Of a stretch of DNA of 64,000 bases, positions 44,484 to 52,555 are shown in pieces. A model generated the notes under the pieces. That model was not told the DNA's origin. It saw only the letters and a list, made by a program, of their open reading frames with translations, and did no database searches. The stretch spans positions 1,040,217-1,104,216 of the forward strand of contig JAOPJY010000001.1 of assembly GCA_025517425.1 (NCBI GenBank), given 5' to 3'. Position numbers and translations under genes: made by a program. Position 1 is the stretch's first letter, and every line of letters begins with the position of its first letter. The DNA comes from Halobacteria archaeon AArc-dxtr1. Its GTDB lineage: Archaea; Halobacteriota; Halobacteria; Halobacteriales; Natrialbaceae.

Positions 44484-44621
44484 TCAGGGACCGGGATTGC
44501 TTGCTGCACCGCCAGCGAGCGCCGAACTGGCCTGACTGAGGAGGATCATCAGCGCGAACAGCGCGCCGATCATTCGAGGGTGTGATGCGAGGTAGTCTTT
44601 CATTCGGTCTGTCGTTGACAT
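44484..44621 (-). CDS. 45-residue membrane micro-protein (DUF7503-like)
   Basis: Reading leftward from ATG 44621, the peptide MSTTDRMKDYLASHPRMIGA continues into one hydrophobic segment (GALFALMILLSQASSALAGG) and a short GAASNPGP tail. The stop at 44484 lies 4 bp from the convergent CHAT gene stop. The pattern of an amphipathic lead with HPRM, one membrane helix and a Gly/Pro tail resembles haloarchaeal DUF7503 micro-proteins, which I recall near regulators and caspase-like genes. That link is from memory. An AT-rich promoter box lies upstream. It might be a membrane target or signal peptide of the CHAT system. Confidence 0.72.
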   Translation of the reverse strand: MSTTDRMKDYLASHPRMIGALFALMILLSQASSALAGGAASNPGP

Positions 44622-44654
44622 TACGGATTGAAAGACATCTCCGTCGGTAATAGT

Positions 44655-44664
44655 CTTATCTTAT
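44655..44664 (-). promoter_or_regulatory. TATA-like box of the micro-protein gene
   Basis: CTTATCTTAT (plus strand; ATAAGATAAG on the coding strand) lies 34-43 bp upstream of the ATG at 44621, so a short leader is expected. Confidence 0.5.
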
Positions 44665-44763
44665 AGTTACAGATACATGGCTGAAAAATTCCGGAAACGA
44701 CTCACTGATCGCGACAGGGATCCTAAAATTTACCCGCGTGTGACTCACCCACACGCAACTCAC

Positions 44764-45693
44764 TCACACGTACTCGAGATCGTCTGTCCGCCAGTCGACG
44801 AGCAAGACCACGCCGACGCCGATAATTGCAGCGATGACAGCGACGGGAAGCGATCCTGCCGCCGTCTCTCCGAGATTAGCCGAGACCTCAACAGCGGGAA
44901 GCCGAAGCGCACCGACCATCAGGCTGACCAGAAAGACGAGCGTCGCAACCCGGTACCGATCGAGGGCGTACCGAACCATATGAGCCATGGTAAACAGACC
45001 AATGGCAGCACCGACGCCGAAGACGGCGACGACGCCGCCGGCCTCGAGAACCGGTTGGATCGTACCGCCACGGAATAGATCGACGATTCCGTCGACGAAG
45101 GTGCTCAACACGCCGGTGAGATACTCGTACTGGCCGAGAATCAGGAGGAAAAAGGCCCCCGAGACGCCGGGTAGCACCATCGCACAGATCGCAATCGCCC
45201 CTGCGAGAAAGATCATCGCCAGTTCGTGGGAGGCGTCGGCGGCCGTCGCACCGGTGATCACCCAGGCAAGCGCGATTGCGACGAGTCCGACGCCGAATCG
45301 GCGGACGGTCCAACGATCGACGTTTCCGTAGAGGACGATAGCAGATGCCGCGATCAATCCGAAGAAGAACCCGTAGGTCGGAACCGGATACGAGGTCACG
45401 GCAGCGTGCATGAGCCGCGAGAGAACGACGATCGCCGTGATGACCCCGAGTCCGAGCGAGACCAGAAACGGAAGGTCCATGCGCTCGACCTCCGCAAGGA
45501 AGGCAGCGCGACTCGTCGGGTCGTGAAGCCGCAGCGCCGAGTGAAATCGGCGGGGGTCGATCGCCGTGATCGCCGCGATCAGCCGGTCGTAGATCCCCAC
45601 GATAAGGGCGATCGTCGCACCCGAGACGCCGGGGACGACGTCGGCAGCACCCATCGAAAAACCCTTGCAGTAGACGACGAGCAGCTCTCGCAT
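44764..45693 (-). CDS. DUF368 family membrane protein (candidate polyprenyl-phosphate transporter)
   Basis: The 309-residue protein starts MRELLVVYCKGFSMGAADVV (ATG at 45693). An upstream ATG at 45735 is within the spacer to aglB. Two DUF368 repeats are visible, VVPGVSGATIALIVGIYDRL near 19-38 and MVLPGVSGAFFLLILGQYEY in the middle, within about eight membrane segments. Bacterial DUF368 members have been reported to return undecaprenyl phosphate across the membrane. Here it lies 84 bp after aglB on the same strand, so recycling of dolichyl phosphate released by AglB is the natural hypothesis. Confidence 0.87.
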   Translation of the reverse strand: MRELLVVYCKGFSMGAADVVPGVSGATIALIVGIYDRLIAAITAIDPRRFHSALRLHDPTSRAAFLAEVERMDLPFLVSLGLGVITAIVVLSRLMHAAVTSYPVPTYGFFFGLIAASAIVLYGNVDRWTVRRFGVGLVAIALAWVITGATAADASHELAMIFLAGAIAICAMVLPGVSGAFFLLILGQYEYLTGVLSTFVDGIVDLFRGGTIQPVLEAGGVVAVFGVGAAIGLFTMAHMVRYALDRYRVATLVFLVSLMVGALRLPAVEVSANLGETAAGSLPVAVIAAIIGVGVVLLVDWRTDDLEYV

Positions 45694-45777
45694 TAAGCGA
45701 AGCTTCCTCGGGGGGCGCCAAAAGCGTTGATACAATTCGCACGCCGACGGCGCGGTCAGAACCTCCGTAGCCGGCAG

Positions 45778-48558
45778 TTATTCATCGTCGCCGTTCTCAC
45801 CGTCACCGCCTTCGCCGCCCTCGCTATCATCGCCTTCGTCGTTCTCGTCGTCCCCATCGTCCTCGACGGGTTCGAAGTCGGTTATCTCGACGGTCTCGCC
45901 GTTGACGACGGCGGATTCGGTAACGCTCACCTGCCCTTCGTACTCGGCCTCGCCGTCGACGTAGATGGTAACCGTGTAGTCGTCGTCGATCGCCTCGACG
46001 CTGCTGTCGGTGTACCCGTCCTCGACGCCGAGTTCGTCGTCCGTGGCGTACGAGACGTCGAGTTCGAACGAGCCGTCGTCGGCGAGGTCGCCTGTCTGGG
46101 TGTACTCGACGGAGCCGTTGTGTTCGGTCTCGAGGTCGAGTGTGGCCTCGACGCTGGTGTCGTCGTCGTCACCAAGGTCTGCGTCGTCGACGGTGCCGTC
46201 GATCGTCGCCCCGTCGACGCGTTCGTAGGTCTTGACCGCCGCGTCTTGGCGCTGGTCGAAGATTTCGACGCCGTATTCGGTCTGCTGCTCGAACATCATG
46301 AGCTGCTGTTGGAGCTGTGGCGTGAGCTGCTGGTTGAGGACGATCTCCGGATTGCCATCGTCGTCTTGCAGCACCTGATCTCCCTGCGTGATGGCGTAGC
46401 TGACGAACGCCGACTGCTGTTCTGACTCGTGAACGAGCCTGTAGTTCTCCATTCCGGCGGCGTCGTCGAAGTACAGCCGGGAGAGCGTGGTATCCTCGTA
46501 GCGGCTGTCGGCTGCGACCTCGTCGAGTTCGTCGACAGAGATTGGGTCGCCCTGTTCGTAGTCCTCAGGAACCATGTACGCTCCGTGCTCGGAGTCAGCC
46601 CACTGGGCGATGGCGCCGAACTTGGGTCCGACCATGCCGTCGTCGATCATGACGTACCGCATCTCCTCACCCTCGCCCTCGCCGATCTCGTTGAGGACCG
46701 CCTCGCTGTCGTCCTCGGACTGGGCGGTGAAGAACTCCGCCGCCGAGGAGGCGCCGGACTGGAAGGGGTTCGCGTGCGGGATGCGTTCTGCCTGAGTCGT
46801 TATCAGGTGGCCGTAGTCCCACCAGGACAGCACGCCGTAACTCCCCGGCGGGTAGTCGTAGTCACCGCCGTCTGGATAGTCGTAGCTGCCGAGGTACTCG
46901 AGTCGGTGTGAGTTTTCGTATTCGCCGTAATCTCCGACCTCGGGCGTGTTCTCGGCGAGCCACGTGGTCGACTCATCCCACTTCTCGGTGTCCGGATGTG
47001 GCTGGTCTCCGGGCGTCTGCTCCCAGGCGGCGCCGGCCGCTGCAAACGGCGGCAGCAAGGGGGCAAACAACAAGAGGACGACCAGCACCACGACGATCAC
47101 CTGGTAGGTCTCGACCTGCCGGAGCGAGTCGATACTGCCGCTGAGATCGAGTTGGAAGAGTCGGACGATATCTGCAATGAAGACGGCGTTGACGACCGCA
47201 ACGGCGAGCACCAGATAGTACGCAAACCGAAGCTGCGTCGCCGCCATGCTCAGTAGGAACAGCGACCAGACGATGATGAGCGTGTACTCCGCGCGGTACT
47301 CACGACCCAGGAACGGGCGGGCGATCAGGAAGGCGAGTCCGGCGAGCATCGTGTAAAATGCCGCTCCGAACTCGTCGAAGACGTGCGACGTGAAGTCGGC
47401 GGGAGCCCGGGCTTCCTGGATCGTCACGTCAGTCGTCTCGGGGCCGAACGGAATCAGCCGTCGAGCCAGGTTATCGTAGATCGTACTGAAGAAGTCCGGG
47501 AGGACGAGCGCCATCACGCCGAATGCGAGGAGGATGAGTCCGCCGATCGCCAGCGGATAATACATCGGCTCGATATCGCGGTCGTCCCACGTCCGCGCGA
47601 GCCACGCCATGAAGACACAGCCGACGGCGATCGTTGCCGCGACAAATGGCTGGAGGTAGCCGAAGCTCGTGACGCTCGTTCCCGGCTCCTCGACCAGCAG
47701 GAGCGTAAGGAGGGCGGTCAGACCCAGACTGACGGCGCCGACGAACGCGACGTGATCTGGCGATCGGCCGCGAACGTAGTCGAGACAGAGGTGGACAGCG
47801 AAGAAGACACCGAAGATCCCGATGAGGACGATGCCCGGCGGCCACACCCAGATGTACAGCGTCAGTGCGACACCGGCGAGTGCGCTGTACAGCGCCGGGC
47901 GCCTGAGAGCGTCGGCGTCTCGGTCGTCGACGAGTTCCCAGATGGGGCGATCCTGCTCGGCGACGCGGAGGGCGACCATCATCGCGAGGACGGCAATCGC
48001 CATGAACAGCACCTCTGCGACGTGGTGCTGGAGTTGCCCTGCAGTCGTCCGACTGAGGAAGGTTCCCGGGGCGAGTGCGAGGATGAGGACGGAGACGATG
48101 CCGCCGAACGTTCCGCCGAGGCGGCGTCCGATGTAAAACACCGGAATCGCGACCAGGGCGGCCATGATGGGGACCACAACGAGGGAGACCGTAAACAGCG
48201 TCTCGCCGGAGGGGTCGCCGAGGCCGACGATCATCGCGACCGTGACGATGATCTGGTCGAAGAGGGTCCCGAACTGGCCCACGTACCGGCCGGTCGGAAA
48301 GCTCGTCCATATCTCGTAGGGCATCGTCCACGGATAGTTTTCGGCAGTCCACTCGACGGTTCGCCAGTGATAGTACGAGTCGACGGCCTGCAGCTGGGGG
48401 GTCCCGTCGTTGTACGAGAAGTTCTCGAGGGGACGGAGCCGAATCCAGGCCATAAGGACCATCAGGGCGCCGAGAACGGGCAGGTGGTACCACCGTTGCC
48501 AGCTCTCGAGGAGGGAGGTGTCGGTTTCGGTCCCGACACGCTCGGTGTCTGCGCTCAT
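45778..48558 (-). CDS. aglB: Dolichyl-phosphooligosaccharide-protein glycotransferase
   Basis: The 926-residue protein is the archaeal STT3 oligosaccharyltransferase. The N-terminal half has about thirteen membrane segments and the first-loop acidic motif QAVDSYYHWRT. The catalytic signature W579-W-D-Y-G583 in SWWDYGHLITT starts the extracytoplasmic domain. Beta-rich domains follow, and the last about 35 residues are almost only Asp/Glu/Gly. It moves the lipid-linked glycan to Asn in N-x-S/T sequons of surface proteins such as the S-layer. It is divergent from the aglG-like gene, with matching promoter boxes. Confidence 0.96.
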   Translation of the reverse strand: MSADTERVGTETDTSLLESWQRWYHLPVLGALMVLMAWIRLRPLENFSYNDGTPQLQAVDSYYHWRTVEWTAENYPWTMPYEIWTSFPTGRYVGQFGTLFDQIIVTVAMIVGLGDPSGETLFTVSLVVVPIMAALVAIPVFYIGRRLGGTFGGIVSVLILALAPGTFLSRTTAGQLQHHVAEVLFMAIAVLAMMVALRVAEQDRPIWELVDDRDADALRRPALYSALAGVALTLYIWVWPPGIVLIGIFGVFFAVHLCLDYVRGRSPDHVAFVGAVSLGLTALLTLLLVEEPGTSVTSFGYLQPFVAATIAVGCVFMAWLARTWDDRDIEPMYYPLAIGGLILLAFGVMALVLPDFFSTIYDNLARRLIPFGPETTDVTIQEARAPADFTSHVFDEFGAAFYTMLAGLAFLIARPFLGREYRAEYTLIIVWSLFLLSMAATQLRFAYYLVLAVAVVNAVFIADIVRLFQLDLSGSIDSLRQVETYQVIVVVLVVLLLFAPLLPPFAAAGAAWEQTPGDQPHPDTEKWDESTTWLAENTPEVGDYGEYENSHRLEYLGSYDYPDGGDYDYPPGSYGVLSWWDYGHLITTQAERIPHANPFQSGASSAAEFFTAQSEDDSEAVLNEIGEGEGEEMRYVMIDDGMVGPKFGAIAQWADSEHGAYMVPEDYEQGDPISVDELDEVAADSRYEDTTLSRLYFDDAAGMENYRLVHESEQQSAFVSYAITQGDQVLQDDDGNPEIVLNQQLTPQLQQQLMMFEQQTEYGVEIFDQRQDAAVKTYERVDGATIDGTVDDADLGDDDDTSVEATLDLETEHNGSVEYTQTGDLADDGSFELDVSYATDDELGVEDGYTDSSVEAIDDDYTVTIYVDGEAEYEGQVSVTESAVVNGETVEITDFEPVEDDGDDENDEGDDSEGGEGGDGENGDDE

Positions 48559-48581
48559 TACCGTGGAACAGATGCAAGCGG

Positions 48582-48589
48582 CGAATAAG
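48582..48589 (-). promoter_or_regulatory. TATA-like box of aglB
   Basis: CTTATTCG on the minus strand lies 24-31 bp before the aglB ATG. The same eight bases lie 24-31 bp before the divergent aglG-like ATG. Confidence 0.6.
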
Positions 48590-48708
48590 CTTTATCATCT
48601 ACTCGTGGGCGACTGACATCACGGGCTGACTGACAACCGTCGGGTGAAGGTGAACGTTTTGGAAGCCCACGAACGCTCCGCGGTGTCAGAAGTGCCAAAA
48701 CGAAAAGG

Positions 48709-48716
48709 CTTATTCG
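48709..48716 (+). promoter_or_regulatory. TATA-like box of aglG-like gene
   Basis: CTTATTCG lies 24-31 bp before the ATG at 48740, which supports that start and leaderless transcription. Confidence 0.6.
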
Positions 48717-48739
48717 GTGATCGGCGCAATCGATCCTCG

Positions 48740-49678
48740 ATGAAGGTCTCCGTCGTCATCTGTACGTACGCGATGGAGCGCTACGACGTCTTTTCTGCGT
48801 GCGTCGAGAGCGTCCTCGCACAGACGTACGCGCCGCTCGAAGTCGTGATCGTCGTCGACGGTAACGACGCCGTCTTCGATCGCGTCGAAACGGACTTCGG
48901 GGGCCGAGATGGCGTCGTGATCCACTGCAACGAAAAAAACGAAGGGATCTCCTACAGCCGAACGCGAGGCGCCGAGCTGGCAACCGGCGAGGTCGTCGCC
49001 TTTATTGACGACGACGCAGTCGCCGAGGACGACTGGATCGCAGAACTCGTACGGGTGTACAAGGAGACCGACGCGATCGCCGTCGGCGGCCACGTGGCAC
49101 CCGACTGGGTCACCGAAAAGCCCGCCTTCTTTCCCGCGGAGTTCTACTGGCTCGTCGGCTGTGACGAACGCGGCTTTGGCGAGCACATGGAGGAGCTTCG
49201 GAATACGTACGGCTCGAACATCTCCTACCGCCGCGAGGTCTTCTTGAGTGTTGGGGGGTACGACGAAAACACGGGCCGAAAGGGAGACCGACACATCCAG
49301 GCCCACGAGGCGCCCGTCTGCATCCGGATGGCAAACCGGTACGGAAAGGGCGTCGTCTACACGAAGAAGGCGGTCGTCCACCACAAGCTATTCGACTACC
49401 GCGGGGAGTTTCGGTGGCTCGTCTTCCGATCGTTCTGGCAGGGGTACTCGAAGCGGATTATGGACGTCCTACTGCCGGAGGCCGCGGGCGATAAGAGCGC
49501 GTATTTGACGGACCTCATGCTGCGATACGTCCCGTCGCGACTCAAAGGATTGGTTCGACGGCCGTCGGTCGCGGGAGTAGCCCAGCTCGTTGCAATTTTC
49601 GTGTTTACCGCTGCTGTTGGGTTCGGGTACCTGTACGGATTGGCGAGTGTTCGGGGGTCGGAGTTAGACACAGAGTAG
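48740..49678 (+). CDS. aglG: Glycosyltransferase family 2, AglG-like (glucuronosyltransferase)
   Basis: The 312-residue protein starts MKVSVVICTYAMERYDVF at 48740. A start at 48644 would pass through the promoter and is rejected. GT-A fold motifs are LEVVIVVDGNDAVFD, EGISYSRTRGAELATG and the metal-binding VVAFIDDDAVAEDDW (DDD near 88-90). One membrane segment sits at the C-terminus (about 275-297, VAQLVAIFVFTAAVGFGYLY), as in AglG of Haloferax, which adds a hexuronic acid to the dolichol-linked glycan. The exact sugar is uncertain. Confidence 0.82.
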   Translation: MKVSVVICTYAMERYDVFSACVESVLAQTYAPLEVVIVVDGNDAVFDRVETDFGGRDGVVIHCNEKNEGISYSRTRGAELATGEVVAFIDDDAVAEDDWIAELVRVYKETDAIAVGGHVAPDWVTEKPAFFPAEFYWLVGCDERGFGEHMEELRNTYGSNISYRREVFLSVGGYDENTGRKGDRHIQAHEAPVCIRMANRYGKGVVYTKKAVVHHKLFDYRGEFRWLVFRSFWQGYSKRIMDVLLPEAAGDKSAYLTDLMLRYVPSRLKGLVRRPSVAGVAQLVAIFVFTAAVGFGYLYGLASVRGSELDTE

Positions 49679-49687
49679 CGAGTAACG

Positions 49688-49806
49688 AAGGCCCGAGAGT
49701 TACTCGGCTACGAGCCGAGCGTCTCGATCAGAGAGGGGCCCGCAAGTTCGTGAAGTGGTACCGGAAAAACGAGGACTGGGACGATCCGCTGGTGCGTCAG
49801 TCCTGA
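49688..49806 (+). pseudogene. C-terminal remnant of a sugar-nucleotide epimerase/dehydratase
   Basis: Just after the aglG-like gene, the reading KARELLGYEPSVSIREG followed by a one-base slip and then RKFVKWYRKNEDWDD is the typical end of NAD-dependent sugar epimerases/dehydratases (LGYxPxVSIxEG plus xFVxWYR). Only about 38 residues remain, in two frames (49688-49737, then 49741-49806). The rest of the gene is gone, so the cluster has lost a sugar-nucleotide enzyme by deletion. The remnant runs into the 3' end of the convergent nucleotidyltransferase gene. Confidence 0.7.
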
Positions 49807-50522
49807 TTCCGGTCGGTTCGCACGTTTTGGGTCGCTCGCTCCCGATCGGCAGGCGTATTGACATTCACACGCCAGCCGTCGAGGGAGACGGTGGCGATCG
49901 TGCTGCCAGCGTGTCGGAGATTTGTGAGCGCGTCGGCAAGTTCGTACTCGCCCGTGTTTGCCGGGGTGCTCGCCCGGCAGTAGTCGAAGATCGTCTCGGG
50001 GAGGGCGTAGACACCCGTCGTGACCCGCGTCGTCGGCGGATCAGCGGGTTTTTCGGTGATGTCGATGACGGTGCCGTCCGCCGACGTGGTCACGACGCCG
50101 GTCGTACGAGCCACGTCGCGAGTAGTGTGTTCGGTCAAGAGGGTGGCGTCGACGTCGGGCTTGGACTGGGTGTCGAGCACCGGCGCGAGTGAGCCGGCGA
50201 AGACGTTGTCGCCGTTGTAGACGAGGAAGTCGCCGTCGACGGCGGGTTCGGCCTGCAAGATGGCGTGGGCGAGTCCCTTTCGGTCTACCTGGCGGACGTA
50301 GGTGAGTGGAGTTCCCTCGTAGCTGTCACCGTAGTAGTCGACGATCTGGGCACCCTCGTAGCCGATGACGACGATGATCTCGTCGACGCCGGCCGTACGA
50401 AGCCGGTCGAAGCAGTGGGTGAGGATGGGGCGGCCCGCAACCTCGACGAGCCCCTTCGGCTGGGAGTCCGTCAGCGGGCGGAGCCGAGTTCCTTCGCCAG
50501 CGGCGGGGACGACGGCCTGCAT
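49797..50522 (-). CDS. Sugar nucleotidyltransferase (AglF-like)
   Basis: The 241-residue protein begins MQAVVPAAGEGTRLRPLT, the G-x-G-T-R-L nucleotide-binding loop. It keeps SQPKGLVEVAGRPILTH (Lys contacting the sugar phosphate), FLVYNGDNVF (metal Asp) and ITEKP. Such enzymes make UDP- or dTDP-glucose from glucose 1-phosphate. It is paralogous to the protein at 53498-54223 and of the same length. It supplies activated sugar to the nearby glycosyltransferases. An upstream ATG at 50552 is possible. Confidence 0.87.
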   Translation of the reverse strand: MQAVVPAAGEGTRLRPLTDSQPKGLVEVAGRPILTHCFDRLRTAGVDEIIVVIGYEGAQIVDYYGDSYEGTPLTYVRQVDRKGLAHAILQAEPAVDGDFLVYNGDNVFAGSLAPVLDTQSKPDVDATLLTEHTTRDVARTTGVVTTSADGTVIDITEKPADPPTTRVTTGVYALPETIFDYCRASTPANTGEYELADALTNLRHAGSTIATVSLDGWRVNVNTPADRERATQNVRTDRNQD

Positions 50523-50624
50523 AGTGTCGTGTACTATCAGTGGAGTCATCAAGGTGTCCTGATCGAATCCAGATCATCTCGAGGGTCGTTTCCGGTCGGA
50601 TGTCCCTCGCAGCGAGAACGAGTC

Positions 50625-51506
50625 TTATGCATCGAGCCGGGGAACTCCACGCTCGCTTTCGGAGGAGTCTCCAGTGAGATACTCGCGATAGTAGCCAAGC
50701 CCGCGAATACCAGTGAGGAATTTTGAGAGGGCACCGAATGCGAGGCGGTCTCTCGGGGGGAGCTCATTGTCAGGTGACTTGAGACCTGACGGCCGAGGCG
50801 GGATTCCCGGCGTTCCGTAACGGTCGGGGTGGTACCGCTGGAGTTGACAGAGGCCGCGGCCGACACGTAGGTCCTTTTTGACGAGTTCTCGAACGGTGTC
50901 TCTAGTGGGGTGATACATCGTGACATCCTCCGCGAAGTGCAAATCGTATCCTGCCTCGTAGACACGGTTTCCGAACTCCTTATCCCCGCCAGAGATCAGG
51001 CGGTGGTCGAAGAGTCCGACGTCTTCGAAGACGTTGCGGCGGACGAAGAGACAGCACGTGGGGGCGAACTGCTGGCGTTCGAGATACTGTTGGACGGGAA
51101 AGCCCGTATGATGGTCGTATCGGGCCGCGAGAGAGAGGTCGTCGGGGGGCGTAAGTTCGACGTTGCAGCCCATATAGTCGGCGTCGGCAGAGTGAAATTT
51201 TTCAAGAGCAGACTCGAGCCAGTCGTCGGGGACGGTCATGTTAGCGTCGACGAAGGCGAGGATTTCGCTGTCGGTGTTGCGGATGCCCGTGTTGCGGGCG
51301 GCGTAAGAGGACTGGATGGTCGGTTCGGAGAGATGGGAAATCCGGTCGATCGTGTACCCATCGATTACGGCCGGTGTTTCGTCGGTAGAGCCGTTGTCCA
51401 CGACGTACAGGTGAGCCCCGGCGTCGGTGAGTTGTGGCCGGAGAGACTCGATCGTGGTTCGGACGCCCGCCGGATCATTGTAGACGGGAACAATGATAGC
51501 AGGCAT
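50625..51506 (-). CDS. Glycosyltransferase family 2
   Basis: The 293-residue GT-A enzyme starts MPAIIVPVYNDPAGVRTTIE. Motifs are VDNGSTDETPAVI, QSSYAARNTGIRNTD and the metal-binding region FVDANMTVPDDW, where the usual DxD is D-A-N, an unusual variant. GGDKEFGNRVYEAGYDLHFA is the acceptor-side motif (ED-like). It has no membrane segment. It lies 2 bp downstream of a paralogous GT2 gene, evidence of tandem duplication. Its sugar and position in the glycan are unknown. Confidence 0.86.
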   Translation of the reverse strand: MPAIIVPVYNDPAGVRTTIESLRPQLTDAGAHLYVVDNGSTDETPAVIDGYTIDRISHLSEPTIQSSYAARNTGIRNTDSEILAFVDANMTVPDDWLESALEKFHSADADYMGCNVELTPPDDLSLAARYDHHTGFPVQQYLERQQFAPTCCLFVRRNVFEDVGLFDHRLISGGDKEFGNRVYEAGYDLHFAEDVTMYHPTRDTVRELVKKDLRVGRGLCQLQRYHPDRYGTPGIPPRPSGLKSPDNELPPRDRLAFGALSKFLTGIRGLGYYREYLTGDSSESERGVPRLDA

Positions 51507-51508
51507 CG

Positions 51509-52432
51509 TCAGCGCCTCCGTCGGATTGCAACGGTTTCACGGAGCGAGCTCACCGTCTGGGTCAGTTTCAGACCGTACTCAAGGGTGTAAAATGCCAGCA
51601 GGTCAATCACGGTAAAGGATGAGGTCGAATATCGACGACGGAGTCGCCACGGACTCGGCGGGAGGTAGTTGATCGGATGCAACGGGTGTGAGTGTGTGTC
51701 GATCGAGGGATGATAGTGGCGCACCTGTGTCCGCCCACGGCCGATTCGGCGCGCTTTCGAGAACAGTTCCTCAAAGGAAGCACGAGCCGGATGGTAGGCT
51801 GTGATCTCGTCCGCATACCCCTGCGTGAAGTCGGCCCGATTAACGCGCTGTCCGAACTCCTTGTCACCCCCGGACTCAAGTCGGTGATCGAAGCGACCGA
51901 CTGTTTCGAAGACATCGCGCCGGACCGCGAGCGCGCAGGTCGGTGCGAAGTGTTTGCGTTCGAGGTACGTCTCTACGGGAAACGAAAGGGCCCGTTCGTA
52001 GCGTTCGGGGATCGTCGGCTCGTCACTTACGACCACGTCGACGGCGCAGCCGAGGTAGTCACAGTCGTGGGACTCGAGGGCAGTGACCATCTCCTCGACC
52101 CACGTCTCTTCGACCCACATATCCGCGTCGAGAAAGAGAAAGACGTCACCCGATGCGCGTTCGATCCCCGCATTGCGAGCCGCATACGAACTCTGGACGG
52201 TCGTCTCCGCAGCAGGAACGACGAGGTCGAAAAAGCGCTCGCCAAACGTCTGGATAACTTGCGGAGTCGAGTCTGTAGAGCCGTTGTCAACAGCGATGAT
52301 TTCGTAGGACGACGACGTTTGGTCGCTCAAAGAGCGAAGTGTCACCCGGAGTCCATCCGCATCGTTGTAGACTGGGATGATCACCGAAGCTTCCAAATCG
52401 GCGGTCTGCTCGCTTCGATCGCTGCTCGTCAC
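51509..52432 (-). CDS. Glycosyltransferase family 2 (tandem paralogue)
   Basis: Using a GTG start at 52432, the 307-residue protein reads VTSSDRSEQTADLEASVIIP. An ATG at 52489 would add 19 residues rich in Cys/Ile and is less likely. Motifs are VDNGSTDSTPQVI, QSSYAARNAGIERASG and FLFLDADMWVEETW, with an intact DAD metal site, unlike its downstream paralogue. GGDKEFGQRVNRADF matches the same acceptor motif. The two genes are 2 bp apart and surely cotranscribed. Confidence 0.84.
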   Translation of the reverse strand: MTSSDRSEQTADLEASVIIPVYNDADGLRVTLRSLSDQTSSSYEIIAVDNGSTDSTPQVIQTFGERFFDLVVPAAETTVQSSYAARNAGIERASGDVFLFLDADMWVEETWVEEMVTALESHDCDYLGCAVDVVVSDEPTIPERYERALSFPVETYLERKHFAPTCALAVRRDVFETVGRFDHRLESGGDKEFGQRVNRADFTQGYADEITAYHPARASFEELFSKARRIGRGRTQVRHYHPSIDTHSHPLHPINYLPPSPWRLRRRYSTSSFTVIDLLAFYTLEYGLKLTQTVSSLRETVAIRRRR

Positions 52433-52555
52433 ACCAGCAACAATTGCACAACACAGTGTATAACTTCTGATTGATCGGAAGCAAAACAACCACTAAAACC
52501 ACTCACAGCACGGGTCAGAGGCTGGCCACGCGACAGCCCAATAATCAGTAGATGC

